A DNA stretch of 48,749 nt from the NCBI GenBank assembly GCA_028277115.1, contig JANQHG010000204.1:1-48749 (forward strand), given 5' to 3'. This document shows positions 17,280-26,303 of this stretch, piece after piece. This DNA comes from Azospirillaceae bacterium (GTDB taxonomy: Bacteria; Pseudomonadota; Alphaproteobacteria; Azospirillales; Azospirillaceae). The notes under the pieces are model-generated. The model was not told the DNA's origin and did not search any database. It saw only the letters and a list, made by a program, of their open reading frames with translations. Numbering within the stretch: the first letter of the stretch is position 1; every line of letters starts with the position of its first letter. The translations under genes were made by a program, and so were the position numbers.

Positions 17280-17624
17280 ATGAGTACAATCGGTCTTGTG
17301 GCAGAAGCCTGGCTGGTTGCGATCGTGATCGCGTTGGCACCGGCGGCGCAGGCCCAAACCCAGGTCAAGTATTCGGACCTTCAGCTCGACCAGGGTGCGG
17401 TGACCCAGGCAGCCAGCGTGATCGAGGCCTTTCATGCCGACAAAATCCTCAACATGCCGGTCAAGAAGGTCCTGGTGATCCTGGTCGGCGTCGGCGTCGG
17501 TATGTATATTGCGGAGAACTTCGTGCCGTTCACCTTTGGCATCCCGACCAATATCATCGGCATCCTGCTCGGCGCAATGATCGGCAACTACTGGTACGAA
17601 CAGCGTTTGTTTCCGTTGAGCTGA
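17280..17624 (+). CDS. Small exported or membrane protein, unknown
   Basis: A 114-residue protein that I do not recognise. It starts with a signal-peptide-like stretch ending AQAQ, then a short polar segment with YSDLQLDQGAVTQAASVIEAF. Two hydrophobic helices follow (about residues 62-80 and 87-103, the latter Gly-rich: IPTNIIGILLGAMIGNYWYE). The ribosome site CGGGGGA precedes the ATG. It is divergent from the V-ATPase operon, so it may share a regulatory region with it, but nothing links them functionally. Confidence 0.7.
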   Translation: MSTIGLVAEAWLVAIVIALAPAAQAQTQVKYSDLQLDQGAVTQAASVIEAFHADKILNMPVKKVLVILVGVGVGMYIAENFVPFTFGIPTNIIGILLGAMIGNYWYEQRLFPLS

Positions 17625-17733
17625 CCGCACCGCCTCGGGCGACCGGCGACACCGGCCCCCTCTGGTCCGGGGGTCGCCGGCCCCCCACATCGAGATCTCA
17701 CGTTGAGAGGGCGCACTTTCGGAGATTGGCAAG

Positions 17734-18675
17734 ATGGCGGCACGCTCAATCGTCCCGGCCGAAACGATCTACCGGCTCGACCCGGCCCTGCCGGTGCCCG
17801 ATCGGTTGCCGACGATGTACGATCTACCGAGCGAAGACCCGCGGGAGCCGGGCGTGGCGGACGAATTCCATATTTTCCAGCCGGCCTTGTTGCGCGAGAC
17901 CTTCCGGCCACCGGAAGTCCCGCGAGACGAGATTTTCATCGGAACCGACATCAACCTTTACTACGATCCCACTCATACCTTGTGGCACAAGCGACCTGAC
18001 TGGTTTGCGGCGATCGGTGCCCACCGGTTCCACCGCGATGGTGTGCTGCGGTACAGCTATGTGATCTGGGACGAAAAAGTCGCACCGTTCATCGTGATCG
18101 AGTTGCTGTCACCGGGCAGTGATGCCGAGGATTTGGGACGCACCGTGCGCGACGTCACCGATCCGCCGACCAAATGGCAGGTCTATGAGCGGCTGCTGCG
18201 TGTGCCGTATTACTGCGTCTACCGTCGCGGCCCCCCGGCTTTGACCGTGTTTCGACTGACCGATGCGGGATACCGGGCGGTCGAGGCCGGCGGCACGCCG
18301 GTCTGGATCCCTGAACTCGGGCTCGGTCTCGGCACCTGGAACGGTGTTCATGCAGATGTTCGGATGACCTGGGTGCGCTGGTTCGATGCCGAAGGCCGTG
18401 TCATCCCGAGCGACGCCGAAGCGCGAGCGGCAGAGCGGCTCGGTGAGCAGCGGCGTCTTGCCGAGGCGCACCGCAGGACCGAGGCTGAACGGGCCAGGGC
18501 GGAGGCCGAACGGACCAGGGCCGAGACCGAACGGGCCAAAGCCGAGACCGAACGGGCCAAGGCCGAGGCCGAACGGGCCAAGGCCGAGGCCGAGCGACGC
18601 CGCGCCGAACAGGCCGAGCGACGGTTGGCCGAGCTCGAGGCGCAGCTGGCGTCCCGCACCACCCCGCGGACTTGA
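17734..18675 (+). CDS. Uma2/DUF820-type restriction-endonuclease-like protein with heptad tail
   Basis: A 313-residue protein. Residues about 60-200 match the Uma2 (DUF820) fold of PD-(D/E)XK nucleases, as shown by IFIGTDINLYYDP, APFIVIELLSPGSDAEDLG and KWQVYERLLRVPYYCVYRR. The role of this family is not established; it is abundant in cyanobacteria and some proteobacteria. The last third is a charged coiled coil of seven-residue units of the type ERAKAEA, encoded by 21-base tandem repeats, which may differ in number between strains. The GGAG site lies 10 bases before the ATG. It stands alone, not in an obvious operon. Confidence 0.85.
   Translation: MAARSIVPAETIYRLDPALPVPDRLPTMYDLPSEDPREPGVADEFHIFQPALLRETFRPPEVPRDEIFIGTDINLYYDPTHTLWHKRPDWFAAIGAHRFHRDGVLRYSYVIWDEKVAPFIVIELLSPGSDAEDLGRTVRDVTDPPTKWQVYERLLRVPYYCVYRRGPPALTVFRLTDAGYRAVEAGGTPVWIPELGLGLGTWNGVHADVRMTWVRWFDAEGRVIPSDAEARAAERLGEQRRLAEAHRRTEAERARAEAERTRAETERAKAETERAKAEAERAKAEAERRRAEQAERRLAELEAQLASRTTPRT
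18480..18600 (+). repeat. 21-base tandem repeats encoding heptads
   Basis: About five to six imperfect copies of a 21-base unit (GAACGGGCCAAGGCCGAGGC plus one base) lie inside the Uma2-type gene. Copies differ by a few bases, giving ERARAEA, ERTRAET, ERAKAET and ERAKAEA. Confidence 0.85.
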
Positions 18676-18917
18676 CCGCGGCGGCCACCCCCGAATGTCC
18701 GACCGCCGCGGTCAACCGAACCCCGGAGCGAGTCGCGGACCGGCGATCCGGTCGGCGGCGCGGACGGCCTCGGAGCCCGGACGGCATGGTCGGGGCACCC
18801 GCGCCGGAAAGTGCTGGCCAGCGCCAAGCCTCGACATTATGGTCAGGTTTCGATGGTGTGATCATCTTCCCTTGATACCATGCCTCTTCTGGTTTTTGGG
18901 CAGTGCGGGCGCGTGAC

Positions 18918-19751
18918 ATGGGGGTCTCTGTCCGATTCTGGGGCGTCCGCGGGACCATCCCCTGTCCGTTGGCCACGCACATGGCGTTCGGCGGCAACAC
19001 CAGCTGCGTCGAAGTCACCGCCGGCAGCCAGCGGATCGTGTTCGACGCCGGCACCGGCATCCGGCTGCTCGGCCGCCAAATGATGGCGGAGCAGGTGTCG
19101 CACGCCACCCTGTTGCTCAGTCACACCCATCTCGATCACATTTCGGGCTTCCCGTTCTTCACACCGGCGTTCCAGCCCGGGTTCGAGTTTCGAGTGGTCG
19201 CCGGTCACCTTAAGGGCAATCGCGCCGGCTACCCCGACCTGCAGTCGGTGCTCGCGCGCCAGATGGCGCGGCCCCTGTTCCCGGTGCCGCTCAAGACCAT
19301 GGGCTGCAATCTCGAGTTCCAAGAAATCACCGCCGGCGATCGTTTCGCGCTCGACGACGCGGTCACCGTACGCACCGCGCCGCTCAACCATCCGGACGGC
19401 GCAACCGGCTACCGGGTTGAGCACGGTGGCCGCTCGGTCGCCTACGTCACCGACACCGAACATATCCCCGGGCAGACCGACCAGTGCATCCTCGATCTGA
19501 TCGCCGACGCGGATCTGGTCATCTACGATGCAACCTATACAGACGAGGAGTTTGCCTGCAAGATCGGATGGGGCCACTCAACATGGCGGGAGGGGGTGCG
19601 TCTCGCCCGTCTCGCCGGCGCGGCCCGGCTGGCCCTGTTCCACCACGAACCCGATCACGACGACGATATCATGGACACGATCGAACGCGATGCCCGATCC
19701 CTTTGGCCGGCGTGCTTCGCAGCCCGCGAAGGCATGACCGTGACGCTTTGA
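18918..19751 (+). CDS. Metallo-beta-lactamase-fold hydrolase
   Basis: A 277-residue metal-dependent hydrolase of the RNase Z/PhnP-like branch. It has the motif SHTHLDHISGFPFF (about residues 73-86), FGGNTSC and DAGTGIRLLG upstream of it, YVTDTEH, and ligand histidines in LALFHHEPDHDDD near the end. The first residues GVSVRFWGVRGTIP are typical of the group often found beside signalling genes. The start is the ATG at 18918, since an upstream GTG adds five residues without a ribosome site. The next gene is a GAF/HD-GYP protein 50 bases on, suggesting a shared signalling role; the substrate is unknown. Confidence 0.85.
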   Translation: MGVSVRFWGVRGTIPCPLATHMAFGGNTSCVEVTAGSQRIVFDAGTGIRLLGRQMMAEQVSHATLLLSHTHLDHISGFPFFTPAFQPGFEFRVVAGHLKGNRAGYPDLQSVLARQMARPLFPVPLKTMGCNLEFQEITAGDRFALDDAVTVRTAPLNHPDGATGYRVEHGGRSVAYVTDTEHIPGQTDQCILDLIADADLVIYDATYTDEEFACKIGWGHSTWREGVRLARLAGAARLALFHHEPDHDDDIMDTIERDARSLWPACFAAREGMTVTL

Positions 19752-19801
19752 CGGCGGATGACGGTTCGGCGGACGTTGGGCCTGTGGCGGGAGAGGGGGC
19801 A

Positions 19802-21187
19802 ATGGACGCTGGCACAGGCAAGGCCGAGGGCCGCGAGACGGTCCGGCAGAGCGAGCCGGTGAACGGCGCCCGGGCGGACCGCCAAGGCGGCGTGGTGCGG
19901 GAGTTCCTCGAATTCATCGAGCAGGCGCCCGACCAGTCGGTGCGCGACGTCACCGGCCGGATCCTGCTGCGGTGCCGGACCCTGACCAGTGCCGAGGCCG
20001 GCACTGTGTTTATACTGCGCCTGCGCGACGGCACCCGTTGGCTCGAGGCGATGAGCGTCCAAAACGACGTGATCGAAACCGGTGCTGCCAACTTCGCGAT
20101 CCCGGTCGATGAACGCTCGATCGCCGGCTATGTCGCCGCCACCGGCCGTACCCTGTTCATCGACGATGCCTATGCGATCCCCGACAGCTGGCCGTTCCGG
20201 TTCAACTCCGCGTTCGACCTGAAAAGCGGGTTTCGCACCCGCTCGATCCTGTGCTTTGCCATGCGCAGCTACGAGCAGCGCACCATCGGGGTGGTCCAGC
20301 TGATCAACCGCCGCGGCGGCGACGGCCGGATCTACCCGTTCCTGGCCGAGCACGAGGAAATGATCGCCCCGGTCAACCACCTGGTCGGCCGGGCGATCGA
20401 GCGGATCGACAGCCTGGAGCAGATCGCCGAGCAAAACCGGCTCTTGCGCGTGCGCAACGAAGAGCTGCGGATCGCCCGCGAGCGCGCCGACGCACTCCGC
20501 GCCGAGACCGAGCGCGCGTTCATGGCCACGGTCGAGCTGCTCGGCCGCGCCGCCGAGCGCCACGACTACGACACCGGCAACCACACCCAACGGGTCAACG
20601 AATACTCCTTCCGCCTGGCCCGCCTGGCCGAGCTGCCGGACGAGTTCTGCTCCGAGATCCGCTACCTCGCGGCGCTGCACGACGTCGGCAAGATGGCGGT
20701 CGACAAGGCGATCCTGCACAAGCCAGCCCGGTTGACCGACGAAGAATACAAGGAGATGCAGCGCCACACCGTCTATGGCTTCGAGATCCTGTCGGTCCAC
20801 GAGCGGATGGCGATGGCGGCCGAGATCGCCCACAGCCACCACGAGAAATGGGACGGCTCGGGCTATCCGCGCGGCTTGGTCGGCGAGGCGATCCCGATCG
20901 CCGCCCGGATCGTCGCGATCGCCGACGTCTATGACGCGTTGCGCAGCGATCGTCCCTACAAGGCCGGGTTCGACCACGCCCGTACGGTCGAGATCATGAC
21001 CCGCGGCGACAGCCGGATCGACCCGGCCCGCCATTTCGACCCGCGGTTGCTCCGCCTGTTCGCCGAGAACCAGCACGTGTTCGACGAGGTGTGGACCGAG
21101 TCCTTGGGCCGACGCACCGCGATGGACCCGAAGGAGCGGTCGGACGAGGCCGACGTCGAGCCGGCGCCGGTGCGCTCGCGCGGCTGA
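19802..21187 (+). CDS. GAF and HD-GYP domain protein, probable cyclic-di-GMP phosphodiesterase
   Basis: A 461-residue cytoplasmic signalling protein. Residues about 35-205 form a GAF sensor domain. A coiled linker follows (NRLLRVRNEELRIARERADAL), then an HD-GYP domain with HDYDTGNHTQRV, HDVGKM, HTVYGFEIL, HSHHEKWDGSGYPRGL and AIADVYDAL, so the catalytic residues are complete. The start at 19802 is preceded by GAGAGGGGG; the open frame extends further upstream, over the end of the previous gene. It would break down cyclic-di-GMP in response to a ligand that cannot be predicted. Confidence 0.9.
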   Translation: MDAGTGKAEGRETVRQSEPVNGARADRQGGVVREFLEFIEQAPDQSVRDVTGRILLRCRTLTSAEAGTVFILRLRDGTRWLEAMSVQNDVIETGAANFAIPVDERSIAGYVAATGRTLFIDDAYAIPDSWPFRFNSAFDLKSGFRTRSILCFAMRSYEQRTIGVVQLINRRGGDGRIYPFLAEHEEMIAPVNHLVGRAIERIDSLEQIAEQNRLLRVRNEELRIARERADALRAETERAFMATVELLGRAAERHDYDTGNHTQRVNEYSFRLARLAELPDEFCSEIRYLAALHDVGKMAVDKAILHKPARLTDEEYKEMQRHTVYGFEILSVHERMAMAAEIAHSHHEKWDGSGYPRGLVGEAIPIAARIVAIADVYDALRSDRPYKAGFDHARTVEIMTRGDSRIDPARHFDPRLLRLFAENQHVFDEVWTESLGRRTAMDPKERSDEADVEPAPVRSRG

Positions 21188-21189
21188 CG

Positions 21190-21322
21190 CCCCCCGACAC
21201 CCCCCACCAGGGGGAGCCCCCCTGGACCCCATTACGTGGGGTCAAGGGGGCAAGCCCCCTTGCGGGGGTCGAGGGGGCAGCGCCCCCCGCACGGCCGTCA
21301 GGCCGAATAGGGCGGCGCCGCC
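21190..21322. repeat. GC-rich interspersed element
   Basis: A run of short hairpins lies between two convergent genes. It shares CCCCCTGGACCCC (21218-21230) with the elements at 27812 and 40083, and GAGGGGGCAGCGCCCCCC (21271-21288) with the one at 40138. Probably a mobile or amplified intergenic repeat that also serves as a terminator. Confidence 0.75.
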
Positions 21323-21333
21323 CCGCAAACGCG

Positions 21334-23853
21334 TCAGCTGAACTGGTCGCTGTCGCTGACGCTGCGCCCCTCGGCGAGACCGAACGCAAGGACGTGTTCG
21401 AGCGGGTTGACCCCGGCCGTCGCGACGTCCGGGTTGGCGTCGAGATAGGCGCTGGTGTCGAACGCTGCCGACGGATCGAGCCCCTCTTGCCACCCGAGCG
21501 TGTTGAAGTGCTCGAACGCGTTGAGACCCGAGCTCGCGATCGCGGTCGCGTTACGGGTGGCGTAGAGGTCGGTGTCGAACCAACGGTTCGGGTTGCGACC
21601 CTCGGCAGCCCCGTACTGTTCGAAATGCTCCTCCGCGGTGAAGCCGGCCGGCGCGGTCGTGCCGTTCGTCGCGATGAACGCCGCGACGTCCGGGTTCTCT
21701 TCAAGATAATAGCTCTCGTCGAACAAGGTGGTCGCCCCGAGCACCGCATCCGAGCGCACCGACAGGTTCTGGATGCGCAAGTCCTCGGACGCCGAGGTCT
21801 CGGTGTCCTGGAACGCGGTGGTCGAGAAGTTGGCGAGCAGATATTCGGCGAGCGCGTCCTGCTCGGTGCCCGGGCCGGCAAAGGTCGAGCTGCCGGCCTC
21901 GGTGACCACGTCGGTCAGTTGGACCACGTTGGCGAAGCTCGAATCCGCCTCGGCGAAGGTCGAGAACGGATAGCTGTCGCCGCCGCCCTGGAGGAAGTTC
22001 AGGGTGACCACCCGGATCGGCCGGCTGGCGTCGCCGACCAGCTCGCTGTTTTGGACCAGGATATCGACGATGCCGCCCGAGGTGTCGGTGATCGCCAGCG
22101 TCTGAACCCTGTCATTGGCCGGCTGGGTCGGGTCGAAGCTGAAGTTGATGCCGGAGAACTGACCGAACTGGCCCGGGGTCGCGCCGTCGGCGGTCTCGGC
22201 AACCGCGTGCTCGACGATCTGGAGCAGCTGGTCGGCGGTCACGGTCTGCAGCGTCAGGCTGTTGTTGAACCGCAGCGCGTTGACGATGTCGAGCTGCGAG
22301 ATCTGCCCGGTCTGCTTGCCCGAGTCCTCGTTCGCCTGTGGCGCCAGGAAGGTGGTCGTTTCGCCGTCGTTGACCACCTCGCCGATCGCGGCGCGGATGC
22401 CGCCGCCGTTCTTGATCGACACCATCACCGTGCTGTCGACCGCCTGGGCGGCCGCCAGGTTGGCGTCGGCGCTGAGGTTGCCGAGATTGGTTTCCTCGGT
22501 GCGCACCTCGGTGCGCCGGCCTTCCAGGAACACGTCGGTCGAGCCCTGGATGTTACCGTCCTGGGTGTTGACCACGGCCTGAACCGCGGTGGTCAGCGCC
22601 TGGACCCGGGCGGCGATCGAGTCGGTGGCGAAGCTGGTGCTGCCGACCACCTCGGTGACCACCGCGTCGGTGGTCGCGAACGCGCCGGACACGGCGCTGT
22701 CGATCGACGTGGTGTCGAGGCGACCGTTGTCGTCGAACGACACGACCAGGCGGCCGACGGTCGAATACTCGCCGTCGGTCGACACGATCGCGACGCTGTC
22801 GCCGGCGGCATCGGTGGTCAGGATCGGGTACGACCGCTCGGCGGTCTGACCCGGGCTGAGACCGCGAGACACGTCCTCATCGTCCGCCAGCACGGTGTCC
22901 GACCCGCCGGCGATGATGATGTCGACGCCGTCGAGCAGGCCGGCCAGCTCTTCTTCCAGCGCGATCTGCTGCAAGTGCGAGGTCAGCACGATGTGGGTGA
23001 CGCCTTGAGCCTCCAGCTGGTTGATCACCGGCTGGATCACGCTCGCGAGCTGCGTCATGTCGTTCGAGCCGCCGCCGCCGGAGACGGTGGTCTCGCCCGG
23101 CGACGAGATGCTGGAGAGCAGCTGGGTGGTCGCGCCGATCACGCCGACCTGGACGCCGTCCACGGTGATGATGGTCGCCGGCGCGATCTTCGACGGCGTC
23201 GCGGCGGTGCCGACCCCCGACACCGCCGCCAGATCGCTCTTGAAGGCGTCGGCCGACAGGATCGAGGTGGTCGCGATCCCCGACAGCTCGCTGTCGTTGC
23301 TGAAGTCGAGGTTGGCGCTCAGGTACGGGAACTGGGCGCCGATCCAATCGACCCCACTCAGAACATTGGCCTCGTCACCCGGCGAGCCGCCGGTGTCGAA
23401 CGAGATCAGGTCGGCAAGCACACCGCTGCCGAGGTCGAACTCGTGGTTGCCGATCGCCGAGGCATCGAACCCGATCAGGTTCATGATCGAGATATCGACC
23501 CGACCCGATCCGGCCTCGAGCCCGGACCCGAACTCGCTCGCCTCGGCAACGAAGCTGTCGTTGTCGCCGTCGCTGTCAACATCGACGCCGGTGGCCAGAG
23601 TGACCGGCGCGCCGTTGAGCAGGAGCGATGTGTTGTTCGCCGCGGTCGCCAAGTCACCGGCGACGTCGTTGAGCGAGGCGGCATTGAAGAATGGACCGGA
23701 AATGAAATTGTCGCCAGCCGAAAGGACCAACGTGCTGGTTGGGAACTGGGCCTCGAAGGTTTCCACCAAGGCTGCGAAATTCGGCGCGCGGTCAATCGCG
23801 TCGACGCCGCCCTCCAAATCGGAGGCGTGCAGCAGCTGTAGAGTAAGAGCCAT
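21334..23853 (-). CDS. Secreted 5'-nucleotidase-like metallophosphatase
   Basis: An 839-residue protein with no signal peptide. Residues 1-380 resemble the calcineurin-like half of 5'-nucleotidases (LHASDLEGG, LSAGDNF, GNHEFD, TSHLQQ). Residues about 390-690 are the C-terminal substrate domain with SIKNGGGIRAAIGE. A calcium-type Asp loop, DVDSDGDNDS, lies near residue 92. The last ~130 residues carry three repeats of the form FDxxxYLxxNPDVA...FGxxEGR, found at the ends of many proteins exported by type I secretion, and the chain ends in an acidic, Ser-rich tail. In DLEG, Glu replaces the usual His. It would release phosphate outside the cell; no secretion genes are adjacent. Confidence 0.85.
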   Translation of the reverse strand: MALTLQLLHASDLEGGVDAIDRAPNFAALVETFEAQFPTSTLVLSAGDNFISGPFFNAASLNDVAGDLATAANNTSLLLNGAPVTLATGVDVDSDGDNDSFVAEASEFGSGLEAGSGRVDISIMNLIGFDASAIGNHEFDLGSGVLADLISFDTGGSPGDEANVLSGVDWIGAQFPYLSANLDFSNDSELSGIATTSILSADAFKSDLAAVSGVGTAATPSKIAPATIITVDGVQVGVIGATTQLLSSISSPGETTVSGGGGSNDMTQLASVIQPVINQLEAQGVTHIVLTSHLQQIALEEELAGLLDGVDIIIAGGSDTVLADDEDVSRGLSPGQTAERSYPILTTDAAGDSVAIVSTDGEYSTVGRLVVSFDDNGRLDTTSIDSAVSGAFATTDAVVTEVVGSTSFATDSIAARVQALTTAVQAVVNTQDGNIQGSTDVFLEGRRTEVRTEETNLGNLSADANLAAAQAVDSTVMVSIKNGGGIRAAIGEVVNDGETTTFLAPQANEDSGKQTGQISQLDIVNALRFNNSLTLQTVTADQLLQIVEHAVAETADGATPGQFGQFSGINFSFDPTQPANDRVQTLAITDTSGGIVDILVQNSELVGDASRPIRVVTLNFLQGGGDSYPFSTFAEADSSFANVVQLTDVVTEAGSSTFAGPGTEQDALAEYLLANFSTTAFQDTETSASEDLRIQNLSVRSDAVLGATTLFDESYYLEENPDVAAFIATNGTTAPAGFTAEEHFEQYGAAEGRNPNRWFDTDLYATRNATAIASSGLNAFEHFNTLGWQEGLDPSAAFDTSAYLDANPDVATAGVNPLEHVLAFGLAEGRSVSDSDQFS

Positions 23854-24204
23854 GATACGAGGTATCCTCTATCGCGTTTGCCGACTGGAAAAATGGCGGT
23901 GCGGACCACGACCGAACCCGGGTCCGACCGCGTGGACGCCACCGCTTGGCTTGGGAAGGTGCCGGCGGCGACAGGCGCGTCCCGCCGAAACTCCACGGCA
24001 TTCACGAAATATCATGGTTTTATAACGACTTGATGACATCGACTGGATGTTGTCTTTCAGATGTTGACACGCCGGGGCCGGACCCGCCGGGTCGGCCACG
24101 ACCGGCAAACCCGACAAACAAGGGGCGGCCGGTTGGTTCGGTTTCCGACAACGCCACCCGCGGCCGCCCGCCGGACTCCAAGGCGGCACGGCGTTCGCGG
24201 TCGG
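23854..24204. other. Long intergenic region upstream of the nif genes
   Basis: No supported gene. It contains an AT-rich patch at about 23995-24070, unusual for this window, which could hold the promoter of the leftward nucleotidase gene and upstream sites for the nif operon. The imperfect inverted repeat TGTC-N11-GACA at 24051-24069 resembles a NifA-type site in shape, but its TGT...ACA spacing is 13 instead of 10. Confidence 0.45.
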
Positions 24205-24220
24205 TGGCATGCCCCTTGCT
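24205..24220 (+). promoter_or_regulatory. Sigma-54 promoter for hesB-nifVWZ
   Basis: TGGCATGCCCCTTGCT has the -24 GG and -12 GC exactly ten bases apart and matches the TGGCAY...TTGCW consensus. It ends 62 bases before the first ATG of the nif genes. Sigma-54 promoters of this type are activated by NifA in diazotrophs. Confidence 0.82.
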
Positions 24221-24282
24221 GCAGGTCAGCGCCGTCAGGGTGGCGCGGTCGCCACCCGTGACCGATAAGGAAGACCCTGGCC

Positions 24283-24633
24283 ATGCTGATCCTGACCGAC
24301 GCCGCCCACGACGCCTTGGTCGCGGCCGCCGGGCGATCACGCCGCCCGATCGCCGGCGTGCGGGTCGCCGTGATCGAGCCCGACTGCCGCGCCCCGCGCT
24401 ACGCCCTGGTCCTCGCCAGCACGGTCGATCTCGACGACGTGGTGGTCGAAAGCGGCCGAATCCGGCTCCTGATCGATCGCGACAGCGCACCTCAGCTCAA
24501 CGGCACCACGATCGATTTCCTGGCCCCCGACCCGTCCGCGGACGATCCGTCCCGCCGCACCGGCGGCTTCACTTTCGAGACCGGCCGCGGCGACGCCTGC
24601 CAGTTCTGTGCCCTGTCCAAGCGGGCGGCGTGA
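24283..24633 (+). CDS. HesB/IscA-like iron-sulfur protein of the nif cluster
   Basis: A 116-residue A-type iron-sulfur carrier. The three cysteines of the family are present in modified settings: one in [11 protein letters not shown] (about residue 37) and a C-terminal pair CQFC (about residues 107-110) where IscA has [16 protein letters not shown] and GGFTFE match the core fold. The ribosome site AAGGAAGA precedes the ATG. It is the first gene after the sigma-54 promoter and abuts nifV, so it probably delivers clusters during nitrogenase maturation. It is more diverged than ordinary IscA, and the role is inferred from context. Confidence 0.78.
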   Translation: MLILTDAAHDALVAAAGRSRRPIAGVRVAVIEPDCRAPRYALVLASTVDLDDVVVESGRIRLLIDRDSAPQLNGTTIDFLAPDPSADDPSRRTGGFTFETGRGDACQFCALSKRAA

Positions 24634-24638
24634 CCGCC

Positions 24639-25859
24639 ATGCCGCCGCCCCTGCCCGTGCCGTCCGCCGCCCCGCCGCCGGACCAGGTGTCGGCGCTCGC
24701 GCCGCGTCCGGTCGTGCTCGACGACACCACGCTGCGCGACGGCGAGCAATCGGCCGGCGTCGCGTTCAGCCGCGATGAAAAGCGCGCGATCGCGCAAGGC
24801 CTCGACGCGCTCGGCGTGCCCGAGCTCGAGATCGGCATCCCGGCGATGGGCCCGGACGAGTGCGACGATATCCGCGCGATCGCGGCGCTCGGCCTGTCGG
24901 CGCGACTGATCGTCTGGTGCCGGATGACCGAGCGCGACCTCGCCGCCGCCGCCGGCCTGCCGGTCGCGATGGTCGACCTGTCGATCCCGGTGTCCGACCA
25001 GCAGATCGCCCACAAGCTCGACCGTGACCGGGCCCATGTCCTCGACCGGATCGCCCGGCTGGTGCCGGCGGCGCGCGACCTCGGGTTTGCCGTGTGCGTC
25101 GGCGGCGAGGACGCCTCGCGCGCCGATCCCGACTTCCTCCTGAAGGTGCTCGACGCCGCGGCCGCGGCGGGCGCCGAGCGGTTCCGCTTTGCCGACACGG
25201 TCGGGATCGCCGAGCCGTTCGCGCTCGCCGACCTGTTCCGCCGGCTGCGCACCGCCAGCGACCTCGACCTCGAGATCCACGCCCACGACGACCTCGGGCT
25301 CGCCACCGCCAATACGCTGGCCGCGATCCGCGCCGGCGCGACCCACGCCAACACCACGGTCCACGGGCTCGGCGAGCGCGCCGGCAACGCCGCGCTGGAA
25401 GAGGTCGCACTCGCGCTCGCCCACCTGCACGGGCGACCGACCGGGGTCGATCTCACCCGCTTCGACGCCCTGTCGCGCCAGGTTGCGGCGGCGTCGGGTC
25501 GGCCGGTGCCCTGGCAAAAGAGCATCGCCGGCGCCGGCGCCTTCACCCACGAGGCCGGCATCCACGTGGACGGCCTGCTCAAGAACCCGGCCAACTACCA
25601 AGGCTTCGACCCGGCCGAGGTCGGACGGCGCCACGAGATCGTGCTCGGCAAGCACTCGGGCACCCGGGCGGTCGCCCACGCCTATGCCGGGCTCGGGGTC
25701 GCGCTTGACCGCGACCATGCCGAAACCATCCTCGCCCTGGTTCGCCGCCACGTCACGACCGCCAAACGGCCGCCCGGCCCCGACGACCTGCGCGACTTCC
25801 TGGCCGCCGCGATGCCGTGCCGCCCCGCCCCCGTCGATCCCGCGTCGAGGCTGCCATGA
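24639..25859 (+). CDS. nifV: Homocitrate synthase NifV
   Basis: Joins acetyl-CoA to 2-oxoglutarate to give homocitrate, the organic ligand of the nitrogenase iron-molybdenum cofactor. About 406 residues of the HMGL/LeuA-like barrel family, with [16 protein letters not shown] near residue 29, [36 protein letters not shown] and [12 protein letters not shown] at 24630 overlapping the previous stop is an alternative start. The next gene overlaps by ATGA. The company of nifW and nifZ makes NifV far more likely than isopropylmalate synthase. Confidence 0.95.
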   Translation: MPPPLPVPSAAPPPDQVSALAPRPVVLDDTTLRDGEQSAGVAFSRDEKRAIAQGLDALGVPELEIGIPAMGPDECDDIRAIAALGLSARLIVWCRMTERDLAAAAGLPVAMVDLSIPVSDQQIAHKLDRDRAHVLDRIARLVPAARDLGFAVCVGGEDASRADPDFLLKVLDAAAAAGAERFRFADTVGIAEPFALADLFRRLRTASDLDLEIHAHDDLGLATANTLAAIRAGATHANTTVHGLGERAGNAALEEVALALAHLHGRPTGVDLTRFDALSRQVAAASGRPVPWQKSIAGAGAFTHEAGIHVDGLLKNPANYQGFDPAEVGRRHEIVLGKHSGTRAVAHAYAGLGVALDRDHAETILALVRRHVTTAKRPPGPDDLRDFLAAAMPCRPAPVDPASRLP

Positions 25860-26188
25860 TCGAACACGACCTTGCCGCCGCCGGTGCCGAACTGTCGGGC
25901 GCCGAAGACTTCCTCGACCACTTCGGCGTCGCCTATGACCAGAGCGTCGTCCAGGTCAACCGACTGCATATCCTGCAAAGGTTCCACGGCTATCTGGCGA
26001 AGATCGAGGACTGGCCGGCCGACCCGGCGGCGCGCCATGCGCTCTATGGGACTTGGCTTACCCGCGCCTACCAGGATTTCGTCACCTCGGATGCGCGCAC
26101 CGAGCGGGTCTTCCGGGTCTTCAACCAACCGACGCCCGCCCCCGCCACGACCGGCTTCGTCCCGCTCGACCAACTCGGCGAGGGCTGA
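25856..26188 (+). CDS. nifW: Nitrogenase-stabilising protein NifW
   Basis: A 110-residue accessory protein that protects or helps mature the MoFe protein. The sequence has the family pattern [26 protein letters not shown] split into short helices, then [15 protein letters not shown] and RVFRVFNQ. Its ATG overlaps the nifV stop, so the two are translationally coupled. Length and order match nifV-nifW-nifZ clusters of alphaproteobacteria. Confidence 0.93.
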   Translation: MIEHDLAAAGAELSGAEDFLDHFGVAYDQSVVQVNRLHILQRFHGYLAKIEDWPADPAARHALYGTWLTRAYQDFVTSDARTERVFRVFNQPTPAPATTGFVPLDQLGEG

Positions 26189-26303
26189 CCGAAAGAGTAG
26201 CCGTAGGTCGGTGCGATGTGCCGGCTCGTCGGATCCGATCGGCACCGACCGCGCCTGGCACATCGCGCCGACACCCCGCCGCCTCGGCTATCGGGAGACC
26301 AGG

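Noticed and set aside
21091-23841. A 916-codon plus-strand frame opposite the nucleotidase
   Set aside because: Antisense shadow with no family features. It runs through a repeat element at its start.
24051-24069. NifA upstream activator site
   Set aside because: TGT and ACA are 13 bases apart instead of 10. Kept only as a weak note.
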